From Hyperoplus lanceolatus (taxonomy: Eukaryota; Chordata; Actinopteri; Uranoscopiformes; Ammodytidae): 64,000 nucleotides of DNA. Both the position numbers and the translations under genes were made by a program. Shown here in pieces: positions 37,001-47,700 of this stretch. Under the pieces are notes generated by a model. It was not told the DNA's origin and made no database searches. It saw nothing but the letters and a program-made list of their open reading frames with translations. Location of the stretch: contig CM049407.1 of assembly GCA_026929865.2 (NCBI GenBank), positions 20,515,001-20,579,000 on the forward strand. The letters are read 5' to 3'. Numbering within the stretch: position 1 is the first letter of the stretch; each line of letters begins with the position of its first letter.

Positions 37001-40000
37001 GACCTCCCCTGAGGTTTGGAACAGCTGTTGTGCTGAATTCCCACATCTGAGCACGATGTTGACATGTAATTACTAGCTGCACTCTCTTTTCTGACAAACA
37101 GAGCTCTCTGCGGGGAGGCTGGAGGAGGTGGTGCAAGTGCTCAAGCGGGATTGTAAAGCCATACAAATAGTTACTTATGAACTGGTATGGGTTCATTCGG
37201 AGTTTGTAACATGATGCATTCAGCTAACCCCCACCAAAGACAGTGACAGCCGCCTGATGAGTCTTGAGTAGCAGCCTAATGATTTAGGTAGAGGTCTCAG
37301 TAACAGAGTTATCCCCCACAGTTAATGTGGACAATGAGGGTCCGGCTTCTGGGCCCATGCTGTGCACTGGCATTATATGACCCTCTTCGATGGCGAAGTG
37401 GTTCAGCGGGTAGATGCCACATTTACAGAATCCTTCCTTCACAGTCCTCACGCCGTGCTCCTCCTTAGCGACCTCATACGTCGCTTTAAAAACACCTGAA
37501 AACTCCTTCTTGCTGACTGCAAAGTGAGTGTCGGAGGCAGAGCCGTCGCCTGCCAGTGCTGCAAAGCGCTGCCTCAGGAGGGCAAAGAGACCCGCGTCCA
37601 GTGGCTGCAGTATGTGAGAACAATGGGGCGGGAGACACAGCAGGGTGACGTCCTCCTTATGAGCTGCCTCCACCACCTCCAGGCTGACAGGTGACTTGTG
37701 GCCGTCGAAAATCAGCAGCAACGGGCGCTCCCTGGGTGCGTGAGCCAGGAAGTGCTTGAGGAACCATTTCTTGAAAAGGTCGGAGTTGACGCACCCCGAG
37801 TCTGACCATCCGTAGAGAGCGCCCGGAGGCCCCTGTGTCTTGTAACATACCCCCCCTGGATAGGCCTTTGAGTAGATAATAAACGGGGGCATGTCCTCTC
37901 CAGCTGCGCTAAAGCAAGCCAGGACAGAGATCTGGTCCCTCAGGCCTTGCGTTGGCTTGTAGCCAAGGGTGGCAGATTTGGGGCCAATCAACCTTTTCCT
38001 GCCCAGCTGAAAGCCCGTCTCGTTGCAGTTGAAGATTCGATGAGGCTTGCCTCTGAGCCCCTGGGCGTCCATGACCGAGCAAAGTAAATGAAAAAACTGG
38101 TCCACCGCTTCCTTCCTCACACACGGCGTCCTCCCGCGGACAACGCCGTCCGCAGGCTGAATTGAAATATTATTTTCTTGACGCTTCCTAAAATTGAGCC
38201 ACCAGGTCTGGCCTAATTTGGAAAATGCCACCCTCCGATGCTGCCGCTTGTAAATGGACGAGGCGAAGGACACCAGCTGCTGCTTGGTCAATGGAAATCC
38301 ATGCTTGGACATGTGCAGGGAGAACTCCACCAGCATTTTTTCATCAGCGGACGTTATGAGCTGGGCTGGCCCGCTGCGACTCCCCGGCGTCACCCGACCA
38401 CTGACTCTGTCCCCCAGGGAAGATTTAGGGACCGCAAACTCCTTGGCCGCCTGTCTCACCGTACACCTTCCCGACTTCACCTCGACTAGGGCACGCTCCA
38501 TGGCCTCCTCCGTCCATTTCTTCTTCTTCTTCCTCCCGATCTTGTCCAGATGATTTCTCGATGGCATTTTTTTTCTAGGATGGCACAGGAATTTCAAACA
38601 TGAATATTGCAAAAAAAAAAAAAAATATAAAAATATACAATACACTCAGCCCAATTATCAGAAAGTGTCATGAAAAACAAACAACACGTTTTTTTTTTGC
38701 CTTTGAGCCAACAATGAACAACACACAGCTTGGTCTGACCTCCTTCCGAATTGTTAATGGGATTATATCACTTCCTTATTCTGACCCAAATTTACAACAA
38801 GAAGGCCGTCCTGCCTGTTGTTGCTTACAAGTGCAATGCTCAAGTGTTGTTGTCGATGAATGATCAAGGCAGAAGAAGTCTGAAGGTCCTGATTCACTTA
38901 TTGATCAGATTCTGAGTCACAGCTGAGCCTCTGTTGTTGTTACCACCCCACTGTGAGTTGTCAAACATGCTAAAGAGCCAAAACACAGACATAAGCCCTC
39001 TCTTCATGAAAAACTCGAGTTGTTTTGTCAACAACTGAAAGGGGATTGTGGTGCTACTTGAAATAGTTAAACCAGTTTTATACAAATTTTGAATATGTAA
39101 AATACTTATTCTATTCTAATCTATAAAATGCATTATTTTCTGAACTTGGTCTAGCCAAATCTAGGTCAAATACTTGCTGTGTTGACTAGTCAAACTAGAA
39201 TATGATTCAAAATTTATTAAAGCTGATTTGTCATGGAGGTGGTGGCAGAGGCGCCCGTTCTTTTCAGTTATACACTGATAATGTAGTTGCTCTGTGTCAC
39301 ACTTATCGCTGTCCTTGTGCTGCGGTCAATGTGTTAGAATACTCGCAGACTTACTGGTCCTGGGTAGTCTTCGTACTAATTGTTTCTGGGGACTGAAGTC
39401 AACTCGTCCTGTGTTGTTGTGACGCCGCACGACGTAACGTTACTGCATGCTTGCAAACTACAATAATTTGAAACCTGTTGGGTTTTTTTTCCCAGACGAA
39501 AGTTTTGTGATAAAACACAAACCAAGTGGCAGTGTCTATTCTACAGTCACCGCTACATGTCTGTCTGTCGGTCAGAAAAAATTGGACCTCACACACAGCT
39601 TTTAAATACATCCATGCACACAATATGCGAGCATAGCATCAGATCAAACTGCTACATCACGAGCCAGGGAGGAGGAGCAGGAGATGGCGGAACTGAACCG
39701 GATGTACGGCGGTGGTGATTTCAAAATAAAAGCATTGATGTTCCTTTTACAAAAATAAGTGTCCAACTCTATACGTTGTAGATGTATTGAATTATTGAAA
39801 TCACTACCATCAAATAACTCGAAAAATAATAGATGTACATTAGATAATACTGTAAGAATTATAAAAGAGTAGTTGAAAAAAACAAGCTATTTATTTTCAC
39901 TTAAATATCACCAGGCTACATCATCAATCCTCAATGGCTTATTAGATTTTCCTTTCCTTGGTTAAAAATGCATGGATGCAAATATCTGAGCACAGCATGT

Positions 40001-43000
40001 GATGTGTGTGTCAAACACACACTCATACTATTCATCTGAATCATTACTCCCAAATATACTTACTGTAAGAATGAAAAGACTCACATGCTTAACCATACTT
40101 TCTGTCTGTAGTGGACCACCATAACCTTACAATCCATCAAGGATGACATCTTTATCAAGATGTTTTGTTCATGCGGGCATACTTGACTCCAGGCCAATTC
40201 TGTTTGCCTCTCAACAGCAATGGTAATAGATGAGGGGCACAAACTGGGACCTAAGTGACTCATCCATGTTGCTCTATAACATTCATTGTTCAAGGTAACA
40301 GCTCCACCCCCTTACATCAGTGCAACGTGCTTGGTGATATTTTCATCGTTAATTAACATTGTGTTGACATTTAAGACTGAATTTGTCAGCTTTGCCTCAT
40401 TAATCAATGTAGCTGCACAGCTCATATGCATGCCGCTTATAAGTGAAATTTGGAGCTGTCGTAATCATAAAGAATTAATTTGCGAAATATAACATTCTAC
40501 TCTTTTGTAGTCTGATACAAGATTATACATGCAAGTTCTTTTAAAAGTGTACTTTTTATTCAGACGATCAGTAGATTCTCTTCTAGAGTGCTTGTCACCC
40601 AGAAATACAGCTTGTTCCATCTGAAGCATGCTGGACTTTAATTAAAAAAAATCACTGTGCACAATATGAGCAATTTCTTACAGCTTCACTTGTTCTAGGT
40701 TTGCATTATTAATCAGTTATAGCTGGGGTGGAGGATTTGGGGAGAAAATGGCAGTTGGGATAGAGATTTGAATCCAAATACCTCGACCGCTCCACTTGTT
40801 CTCTTTGGCCCCTCCCCTATGGTCCCTCCCTTACACGCTCTCCACCAACAAAGTCGTGCCAAAGTGAATGGACAGTCCCAACAGCCAATAAGAACAGAGA
40901 ATTGGAGCCTCGCTCTGATTGGTCAAAGTGTACAGCTCATGTTAATTTTGACCAATCAGAAATCACGTACCCCAGCTTTACGGCAAATTTTTTTTCAATT
41001 AGACCAGTTATTTAATTGGAATGTATGTATGTATTTTGCAAATGGACTGTCTTCTGTTCTAGGGTTTCAGCTAATGAGGCAGAGGGTGAATATTCTCCTC
41101 CCCAAAAAGATGCTCAGCCTGAAGGGTCAACAGTGGAAACCTCGGATGACATAAAGTTAGTATTTGTGAGCATATTTGTATTGACTGTAATTGCAAGTTA
41201 ATGCTATTATAAGTTGCATGGTGAGGGATTTCTGATCATGTTTTCATTTTTGCATAGTTTGAAATAAGTAACTCTCTCTGTTACAGGCCCAAAGCAGCCA
41301 CAGAACAACTTATTCAAAATGGCAAGACACAACCAGTTGACATCACAACTGCAGAAAGCAAGGAAGGATCTGCTGATATTACAGTAGCCCGATCAAACAA
41401 AGAACAAAAAGAGGTGGAGGCTGAGGTCAGTGCAGATGTTCATGTAGAAGAAATTATCCAAAATGGCGAGACACAACCAGTTATCATCACAACTGCAGAA
41501 ATCAAAGAAGGATCTGCTGATGTAACAGTTGACCGTTCGAACACAGAACAAAAAGAGGTGGTGCCTGAGGTCAGTGCAGATATTCATGTAGAAGAAAACA
41601 TCCAAAATGGTGAGAAACCAGATGCTTACATAACAGCAGATATCCAAACACAGAACAAAGGTGGCAGTAAGGTCATGCAGTGTTCAAGGAAGAACATATC
41701 CAATGGTACACAAACTTTTCTGCAGCAAGTGCTCATGTGGACTAACAGATCCTATAACAGCAATATCCCGCAACGTAGAACATGAGGAGTAGTCTCTGCA
41801 GATGCTCATGTGGAAGATCCTGTTGCAGAAATTTCTGCTGCAGCTGCCACAGAGGGGAGCGAAGACACTGCTGAAATCCCTGCTGCGCTTACAGCCGAAC
41901 TGAAACCTGAAGAGGAACCTCCGCTTCAAACAGAGCCGGAAAAGGCAGATGCAAGAATAGAAACAACGGTACAACTTGCAGAGGAGAACTGTTCTCCAAA
42001 ACAGGAGACAGAACAATCAGTTGCCATTACAACTGCAGAAAGCAAGGAAGGACCTGCTGATGTAACAGTTGAAAAGACAAACACGGAACAAAAAGAGGTG
42101 GCAGTTAAGGCCAGCGCAGATGTTCAAGAAGAAGAACATATCCAAAATGGTGAAACAAAACCTGTTTCTTCAGCAGCAGTGTCTCCGGTGGAGCCAGCTG
42201 AGAAACCAGATGCAAGAATAGAAACAACGGTGCAACTTACAGAGGAGAGCTGTGCTCCAAAACAGGCTGCAAAAGAAATAGTTGAAGCTGTAGCCGAGGT
42301 TCAGAAGAAACCCGACAAGGAACCTACGATCCAATCAGAGCCAGCAAAGGCAACACATGTTGATGATGAAAAAATAAAAACAACGGAACAACCTGCGGAA
42401 GGAAGCTGTCCTCCAGAACAGGCTTCAAAAGAAATTGTTGAAGCTGTAGCTGAGGTTGTTGTACTGACATCAGCTGACAAGAGTGATGATGTGATTAATG
42501 CAAAAGACAGTGTGGAACCAACCTCTGTGTCACTGGCAGAATCTGTATCCGAATCGCCCGCTCAACCTGCTGCTGTAACAGCAGTCGAGTCTATAGAATG
42601 CAAAGTGGGGTCTGTAGAGTCCAAAGTCCAGTCTGCACCCTCAGTAGAGCCAGTTTTGGAGACCACAGTTGAAGAAGTAGTTGAGTGTAAAGTCCAGCCT
42701 GTTAAAAATCCTGTTGTCGAGCAAAGCGTTGAGCCAACACCTGAGAGTGCAGCAGTTCCTGATGTGGAGTTAAAAATCGAAGGACGCTCTTGAAGCTGTT
42801 CAGGATAAATTAGCTTCCCCAGCCATTGAACTGACAGATGCATTAGATGTGGAGCCACCCACAGCCGAAGCTGCTCCTGAACCTCCGAAAGACCCAAAAC
42901 TGAACCAACAGTCTGATCAGACCACCATGTGAGTAAGCACTTAAGGAACCACCCCACATTTATCGTTTTTTTTCTATTCAATATTCAAATGTAGTCTATC

Positions 43001-43580
43001 ATTTTAAAATGCATCTTATTGTTTGCTGATGACTGTTTGTTGTAGCTCTGAAATGTCTCTGAAGCATGTGGAGGAACCGCAACCAACACAAACTCCAGTT
43101 CAGGAAATACAGTACAGGTAATGTCTCACGTTTAAGACATTTTAAATTTGAATTAGTAAGTAAAAGTAGAGCTCCAAGTCAACAGCAGCACAACCCATTT
43201 TAAGCTGCAGATGCAAAGTTTATGCACAAAGGTAAACAGAGGTGAATATATTTTAAACACTTTCTCCCTACCACAGGAACGGAGTTGCTGTTTGTACATT
43301 CTGCGACAAAACAATTGATGGATTGATCAAGCTCACATTCAGTGATCCTCTGATGTGCTGCCACCCTGGCTGTCTAAAGGTTTGTCTTCTTCTTTACCTG
43401 AAACATAGTTTATATCTGAGGTTATATAACGAGTTACAGGCTTGTCTTTGCAAAATGGTAATATTGAATCTTTTTTTGCAGTGCGGTGTGTGTGCCATAG
43501 CCCTTGGCGATTTGCTGTCCCCAATGTTTTTGCATGACCAAATGATACAGTGCCGTGGCTGCTTTGCAAAAACTCTCTAG
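34100..43580 (+). CDS. znf185: ZNF185-like LIM-domain protein (possible frame breaks)
   Basis: The ZNF185/sciellin family are actin-associated proteins with a C-terminal LIM domain. Coding exons: 34100-34109, 34223-34322, 35009-35077, 41063-41155, 41287-41666, 41802-42928, 43046-43117, 43277-43379 and 43482-43580 (stop). The N-terminus has VRTSLKNDSSWMVISKQDKD and RKSYVLSTAKKFE, both ZNF185 signatures. The large middle exon encodes acidic, repeat-rich, disordered sequence. The LIM domain is at the end: VCTFCDKTIDGLIKL, then CCHPGCLKCGVCAIALGDLL, then CRGCFAKTL; Cys/His zinc ligands are present. Two problems occur in the large exon: 41667-41801 must be spliced out to keep the frame, and one extra A in the A5 run at 42772-42776 shifts the frame until corrected. 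Further small exons may be missed in the 6-kb intron. Confidence 0.85.
37284..38567 (-). CDS. Pogo/Tigger-like DDE transposase ORF, first Asp replaced by Asn
   Basis: A 427-codon uninterrupted, GC-rich frame lies antisense in a znf185-like intron. Residues 1-17 are a basic, nuclear-signal-like start (GRKKKKKW). Residues about 18-60 are a psq-type HTH (TEEAMERALVEVKSGRCTVR). Residues about 75-135 resemble a CENP-B-type HTH. From about 175 comes a DDE_1 catalytic core. The catalytic positions are CNETGF (182, where the family has Asp), IFDGHKSP (Asp 288) and QPLDAGLF (Asp 324), with 35 residues between the last two. The AAC codon at 38024-38022 is one base from GAC. The start is the Met after a stretch of non-conserved codons. 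No flanking TIRs were found. Either it is a recently inactivated element or a host-retained DNA-binding gene. Confidence 0.8.
   Translation of the reverse strand: MPSRNHLDKIGRKKKKKWTEEAMERALVEVKSGRCTVRQAAKEFAVPKSSLGDRVSGRVTPGSRSGPAQLITSADEKMLVEFSLHMSKHGFPLTKQQLVSFASSIYKRQHRRVAFSKLGQTWWLNFRKRQENNISIQPADGVVRGRTPCVRKEAVDQFFHLLCSVMDAQGLRGKPHRIFNCNETGFQLGRKRLIGPKSATLGYKPTQGLRDQISVLACFSAAGEDMPPFIIYSKAYPGGVCYKTQGPPGALYGWSDSGCVNSDLFKKWFLKHFLAHAPRERPLLLIFDGHKSPVSLEVVEAAHKEDVTLLCLPPHCSHILQPLDAGLFALLRQRFAALAGDGSASDTHFAVSKKEFSGVFKATYEVAKEEHGVRTVKEGFCKCGIYPLNHFAIEEGHIMPVHSMGPEAGPSLSTLTVGDNSVTETST
41300..42430 (+). repeat. znf185: In-frame tandem repeats in the large znf185 exon
   Basis: Units of about 48-50 codons recur with the pattern IQNGETQPV, ITTAESKEGSADVTV, NTEQKEV and SADVHVEE. 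Clear copies start near 41315, 41455 and 41600 (degenerate) and again near 42010, with a related ETTVQLAEENCSPKQ unit at about 41965, 42220 and 42380. The composition is rich in Glu, Ala, Val and Thr with no hydrophobic core, suggesting a disordered linker. The repeats explain the local unit loss and frame slips. Confidence 0.8.
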
Positions 43581-43859
43581 ACCTGAAACCTATCTGGGAC
43601 AAATCTGTCATCAAAGAGGACTCAAAGCATATCCAGATTAATGTGAACCTCACCATTGTTGGCCTAACTCTGTATTCTGTATTTTGAACCAATTCCCTAC
43701 TGGAACTTTTTATTATTTAGGATGTATATGGGCAGGATTAAGATTTCTGTAATAGGAAGGTTTTGTTGCATATTATTTATTGTAGTTATTGCCAGAGATA
43801 CTTCTATGAAATACAGACGACATGAAATGTTTTTATTGTAACATCCTGTATATGGATAC

Positions 43860-43865
43860 AATAAA
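43860..43865 (+). terminator. znf185: Poly(A) signal AATAAA of the znf185-like gene
   Basis: AATAAA lies 280 nt after the stop codon at 43580, in AT-rich 3' UTR-like sequence. It is the first clear signal after the stop. Confidence 0.6.
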
Positions 43866-44745
43866 ATCACAAGTTACTGCCTTCAATTTAAATGGTTTAA
43901 TCAGTCTTAATTTCAAGTGAGCACACACAACACAACCCAGCTCTTAAGCAGCAGGGCTTCACATCAGACACGAGTCACCTGGAGGCACATTATTGAAGCA
44001 TCAACTCCTCAGTATCATAAAAACAGCTTATTTTATGCAGTAAACTCAAACAAATATCCAGAGAAAAGGGACTCAGATCTTTGTTTCTGCCCTACGCAGA
44101 GGCATTTAAACAATGCAAAAAATGCTTGGATGCAAAGCACACGTGCATGTATTGTAAGTCAAAGCACAAAAGGAGATGGGAGGATACATCCAACCCTTGC
44201 GGAGCTTTATACATTCAGCTTCACTTGCTTTAGTTCACGCAGTGTTGATACACAAGAAGGTGATAATGAGGCGGCGGCAAAATCATATTCAGAATCAGTG
44301 AATGCATCAGTAAACACTGAGCGGAGAGGGCATGCAGTTATGATTTGCGAGGCGAGCTGTCATTTCTCTTAATTATTCATGAAACGTCATACATCACAAT
44401 CTGACAACAGTACCGGCACCAACCAAGCTTCACAAAAAAAACAAAAGGAGAGACACAACCTGCGAGAGTAAAAATGAACAACCAGGCTAAGAGAATCATC
44501 TGGTGAGGAGGAGACGAGAGCTGGCCATGAATTATCTTCATCCCTCTGTCTGTTGTTCATACGAAAAAGTGATGAAAGGAACATTTGTCTGTTATTAGAC
44601 ACGTCTAAAGGAGATACTGTAGCAGGTGATCCAGGTTTGGAGGTTGCTGCTTCCCAGAGGATAATTGAAGGAATCTAGTCTTGCATGTGCTGACAGTCCA
44701 TCTCATAGCCAGATGGATGGGCATGACTGGGACGCGTTGTTGCAC
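43866..44745. other. Spacer between convergent znf185 and plp1 genes
   Basis: No coding exon was recognised. The part next to 44746 is expected to be plp1 3' UTR. The two genes converge tail-to-tail here. Confidence 0.5.
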
Positions 44746-47700
44746 TTAACGGATCCCTTTCCTGCCCAGGAACCGCAACACTGCGTAGTTGTAGGTGGTG
44801 GCAACCATATACACAAACTACAGGGGAAGACATTTAGATGGAGGTGGAGAGAATAGAAAGGAAAATATGGATTTAAACATACAGTTTGAAATCATGTTTC
44901 TTAAGGGTTGGTTCACCAAAATGACAAAAGAAACATTCTCTCTGACTTCTTAATTTTGGAGTTGATAATGATTTGAAAACTTTGAAATCTGATAGTGTCT
45001 TTGTTACTCTGGACATGCAAATACTTTACTGTAGTCAGTGTTGGAACTATTTCTTTAGGAAGTAATTCCACCACAAACTGCTCATACCAAGGCCTGCTGA
45101 TTCTTTAAAGTCATTTTTTTTAAAGCTTTGAGGACCACAACCTTAAATTCCTTCACAATTCACAAATATCTCAAAACGTATACACAACTGTCGGCATGCC
45201 TTGTTTTTTTTTAGAACTGACCATTTAACTATTATTCAACTGGTGGTATTTAAAAGGGAAGTTAAAATGAAACACTACACATGACCAGAAAGCATAAAAA
45301 CTCCCAATTGCTCACCAAAGCCAAGAGAGTGATCCCGGCGCCAGCAAATGCAGCTATGAACAAGTCATAGGTGACGTAGAACTGTGAGACATATCAAACA
45401 CAATTTAGTTTATTTTACACTCAGAGAAATAAAAACGAATATACTAGACAATGATTCTGCAGAGTGATTTTAAAGTGAGGATATGGTCTGAAATGTGTGA
45501 AATGGAATGTTTGATCAATCTACTTACTTCACTGGTTTTGCAAATAGATGCCAAGGTCATTCCACACACCTTGCCTGGCATTGCATTCCAGGGGAGCAGA
45601 CCTTAAATGGAGGCATGACATGAATACCTCTTACGGGTCTATATAGGAATTGTGATAAGTTATATGACACATTTAAGTTCCTAATTGTGTACAGCATATA
45701 AGGGAAACAGCAGTAAAGAAATGAAAACAAGGTGTAGTCATACAACAACCAGTTTTGCATCAGCTCCTCATGGATTACTTCATTGCTTCCATGGACACAT
45801 TAACATTCTCCTCAGGTGGATATACGGTCAGCCATTATAATACACAACGCACCATACTGCCTGGCGTCCATGCAAATCCAGCCGTGCTGATTAATGCTGG
45901 GGGTTGTTTCGGCCAGAATGTTGATGTTGTGGCAGGTCTGCTCCATGTTGAACAGGAAGAAGACTGGGATAGCGGTGAAGGCAAACACTGCCAGCCAGAT
46001 GAAGGCCAAGATGTACGTCACTATGATAAACTGTTGAAAGAAAAAAGTTCAGTACGCAAGGTCACAGAAACGTGGCGCAAGAGCTTGGGTTCCGACGTGA
46101 TAAATGTGGTGTTGTTAAATCAGCTATCAACCTATAACTCATGATTCTGTGGATAAAACGCAACAACGAAGAACCTTTCATTGAGTTAAAGGTGGAGTCA
46201 GTGATTCTGGATTCTGGAACGCTTGTTGTCAAAATCACTTTTTGTCAAAACAGGTTAATATCTCCTCACGATCAGCTACCTGCCCATACTGCGTGTGTGC
46301 TGATAACTCTGGTGTTAATCCATAGCCTAGGCTCTGTAAACAGGCAAGTAAACAAAGGTTACGTTAAAAAATTAGGGACCCACCAAACCCATCAGTATAT
46401 CAGTTTACAGAGCCTAAGCTGTGCATTTTGACAAGAAGCCTTCTCTAGAATCACTGACTATCCCTTAAAGAAGCGAAAAACAAACCAGCATTCAGTATCT
46501 TAACAAATAACCTGACGTCATTATTCCCCTCCCCCTCTAACTCTCTCCTCCATGTTCTCACCGTCAGGCTTAGGCAGCGGCCACATTGGGTGCTCCTGAA
46601 TTCACCGAAGGTCTGCTTGACGGCGCTCGTGGTGTAAAAACCCTCAGCCAGCAGCAGGATACCATAGAGGAAGAAAAATGATGCCAGGCCATAGATCACG
46701 TACTGGAAGTATTTGATACTGGGGGAATTCAAAGGGAGAAGTCAGGTCAGACAACTATGGAGAGGTAAAAAAAAAATCACAATTCAGATCATTTAACTGA
46801 GGCATCACTCACAAGGAGGCCATCACCGCAAAGTCCTGAACATTGCGGGCGAAGTATGTCTCGACCAGGACTTCGGTCTGGGTCAACGCTTCGTGCCCAC
46901 ATCCACAAAATAGTGCCACGCCAGCATAGCACAGCAAGGTGGCCACCAGGGATGGGTAGGGCACTGCCCCAATGCACCGGATACAGCAATCATAGCAACC
47001 TGAGGGGGCATAATATATCAGCACACAGGCGGCACACACCGCACATATAAGCACACAGCACATCTACGCCACGGCTGGGAAGCCTTTCACCCTGTGGGGG
47101 AGCTATGAAAAAGGCCTTGTGCTGTTTGCAAATCCATGAGCATACACCAAAACCACCAGAAGAAAAGCAACAGAAAAAAATGTTTAGACAGCAGTGGCAA
47201 GCAAGAGTTCAAGCAGCAGAATCCCAGTAAAAGCGTCCAAACAAAAACAAAAAGCAGTCACCACCGACTTCACAACCAACTCATGCACTTCTTCCAGCGT
47301 AAGCTGCGCTGTTGAAGCGGGTAGCAAATATCCACAGGGTTAATAAATGCATTGGCAGAAATGGGATAGAGGAAAGCACCTAAGGCTTTGCAAAGCCAAG
47401 GCTGCCTGACCGGAAACATTTATTGCTGCTTCTGATCTCGTACTCCTCAAACAAGAAAGATCCCAGTGCCAACCAGTGACGTAGGGTGCTGCCTACAAGG
47501 TATCTCTACTGTAAAATGAGCCTCTCTGCGCTGATTTCATCCGTACAGTATGTGAAAGCTCCTCTGCTTGTACCAACACCCCGCAACTCAGCTTCTACTA
47601 ACTCTGGTCCTGCCCTCTCTCTCTCTCTCTCTCTCTCAGCGGTCACCAGCGTCACCAGGCAAGTGAGAGATGGTGGTGAAACGCTGGCTTCAGGGGCCTG

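Noticed and set aside
40720-40980. Possible MITE with GCTGGGGT ends in a znf185 intron
   Set aside because: Only about 8 bp of inverted end and no clear target duplication.
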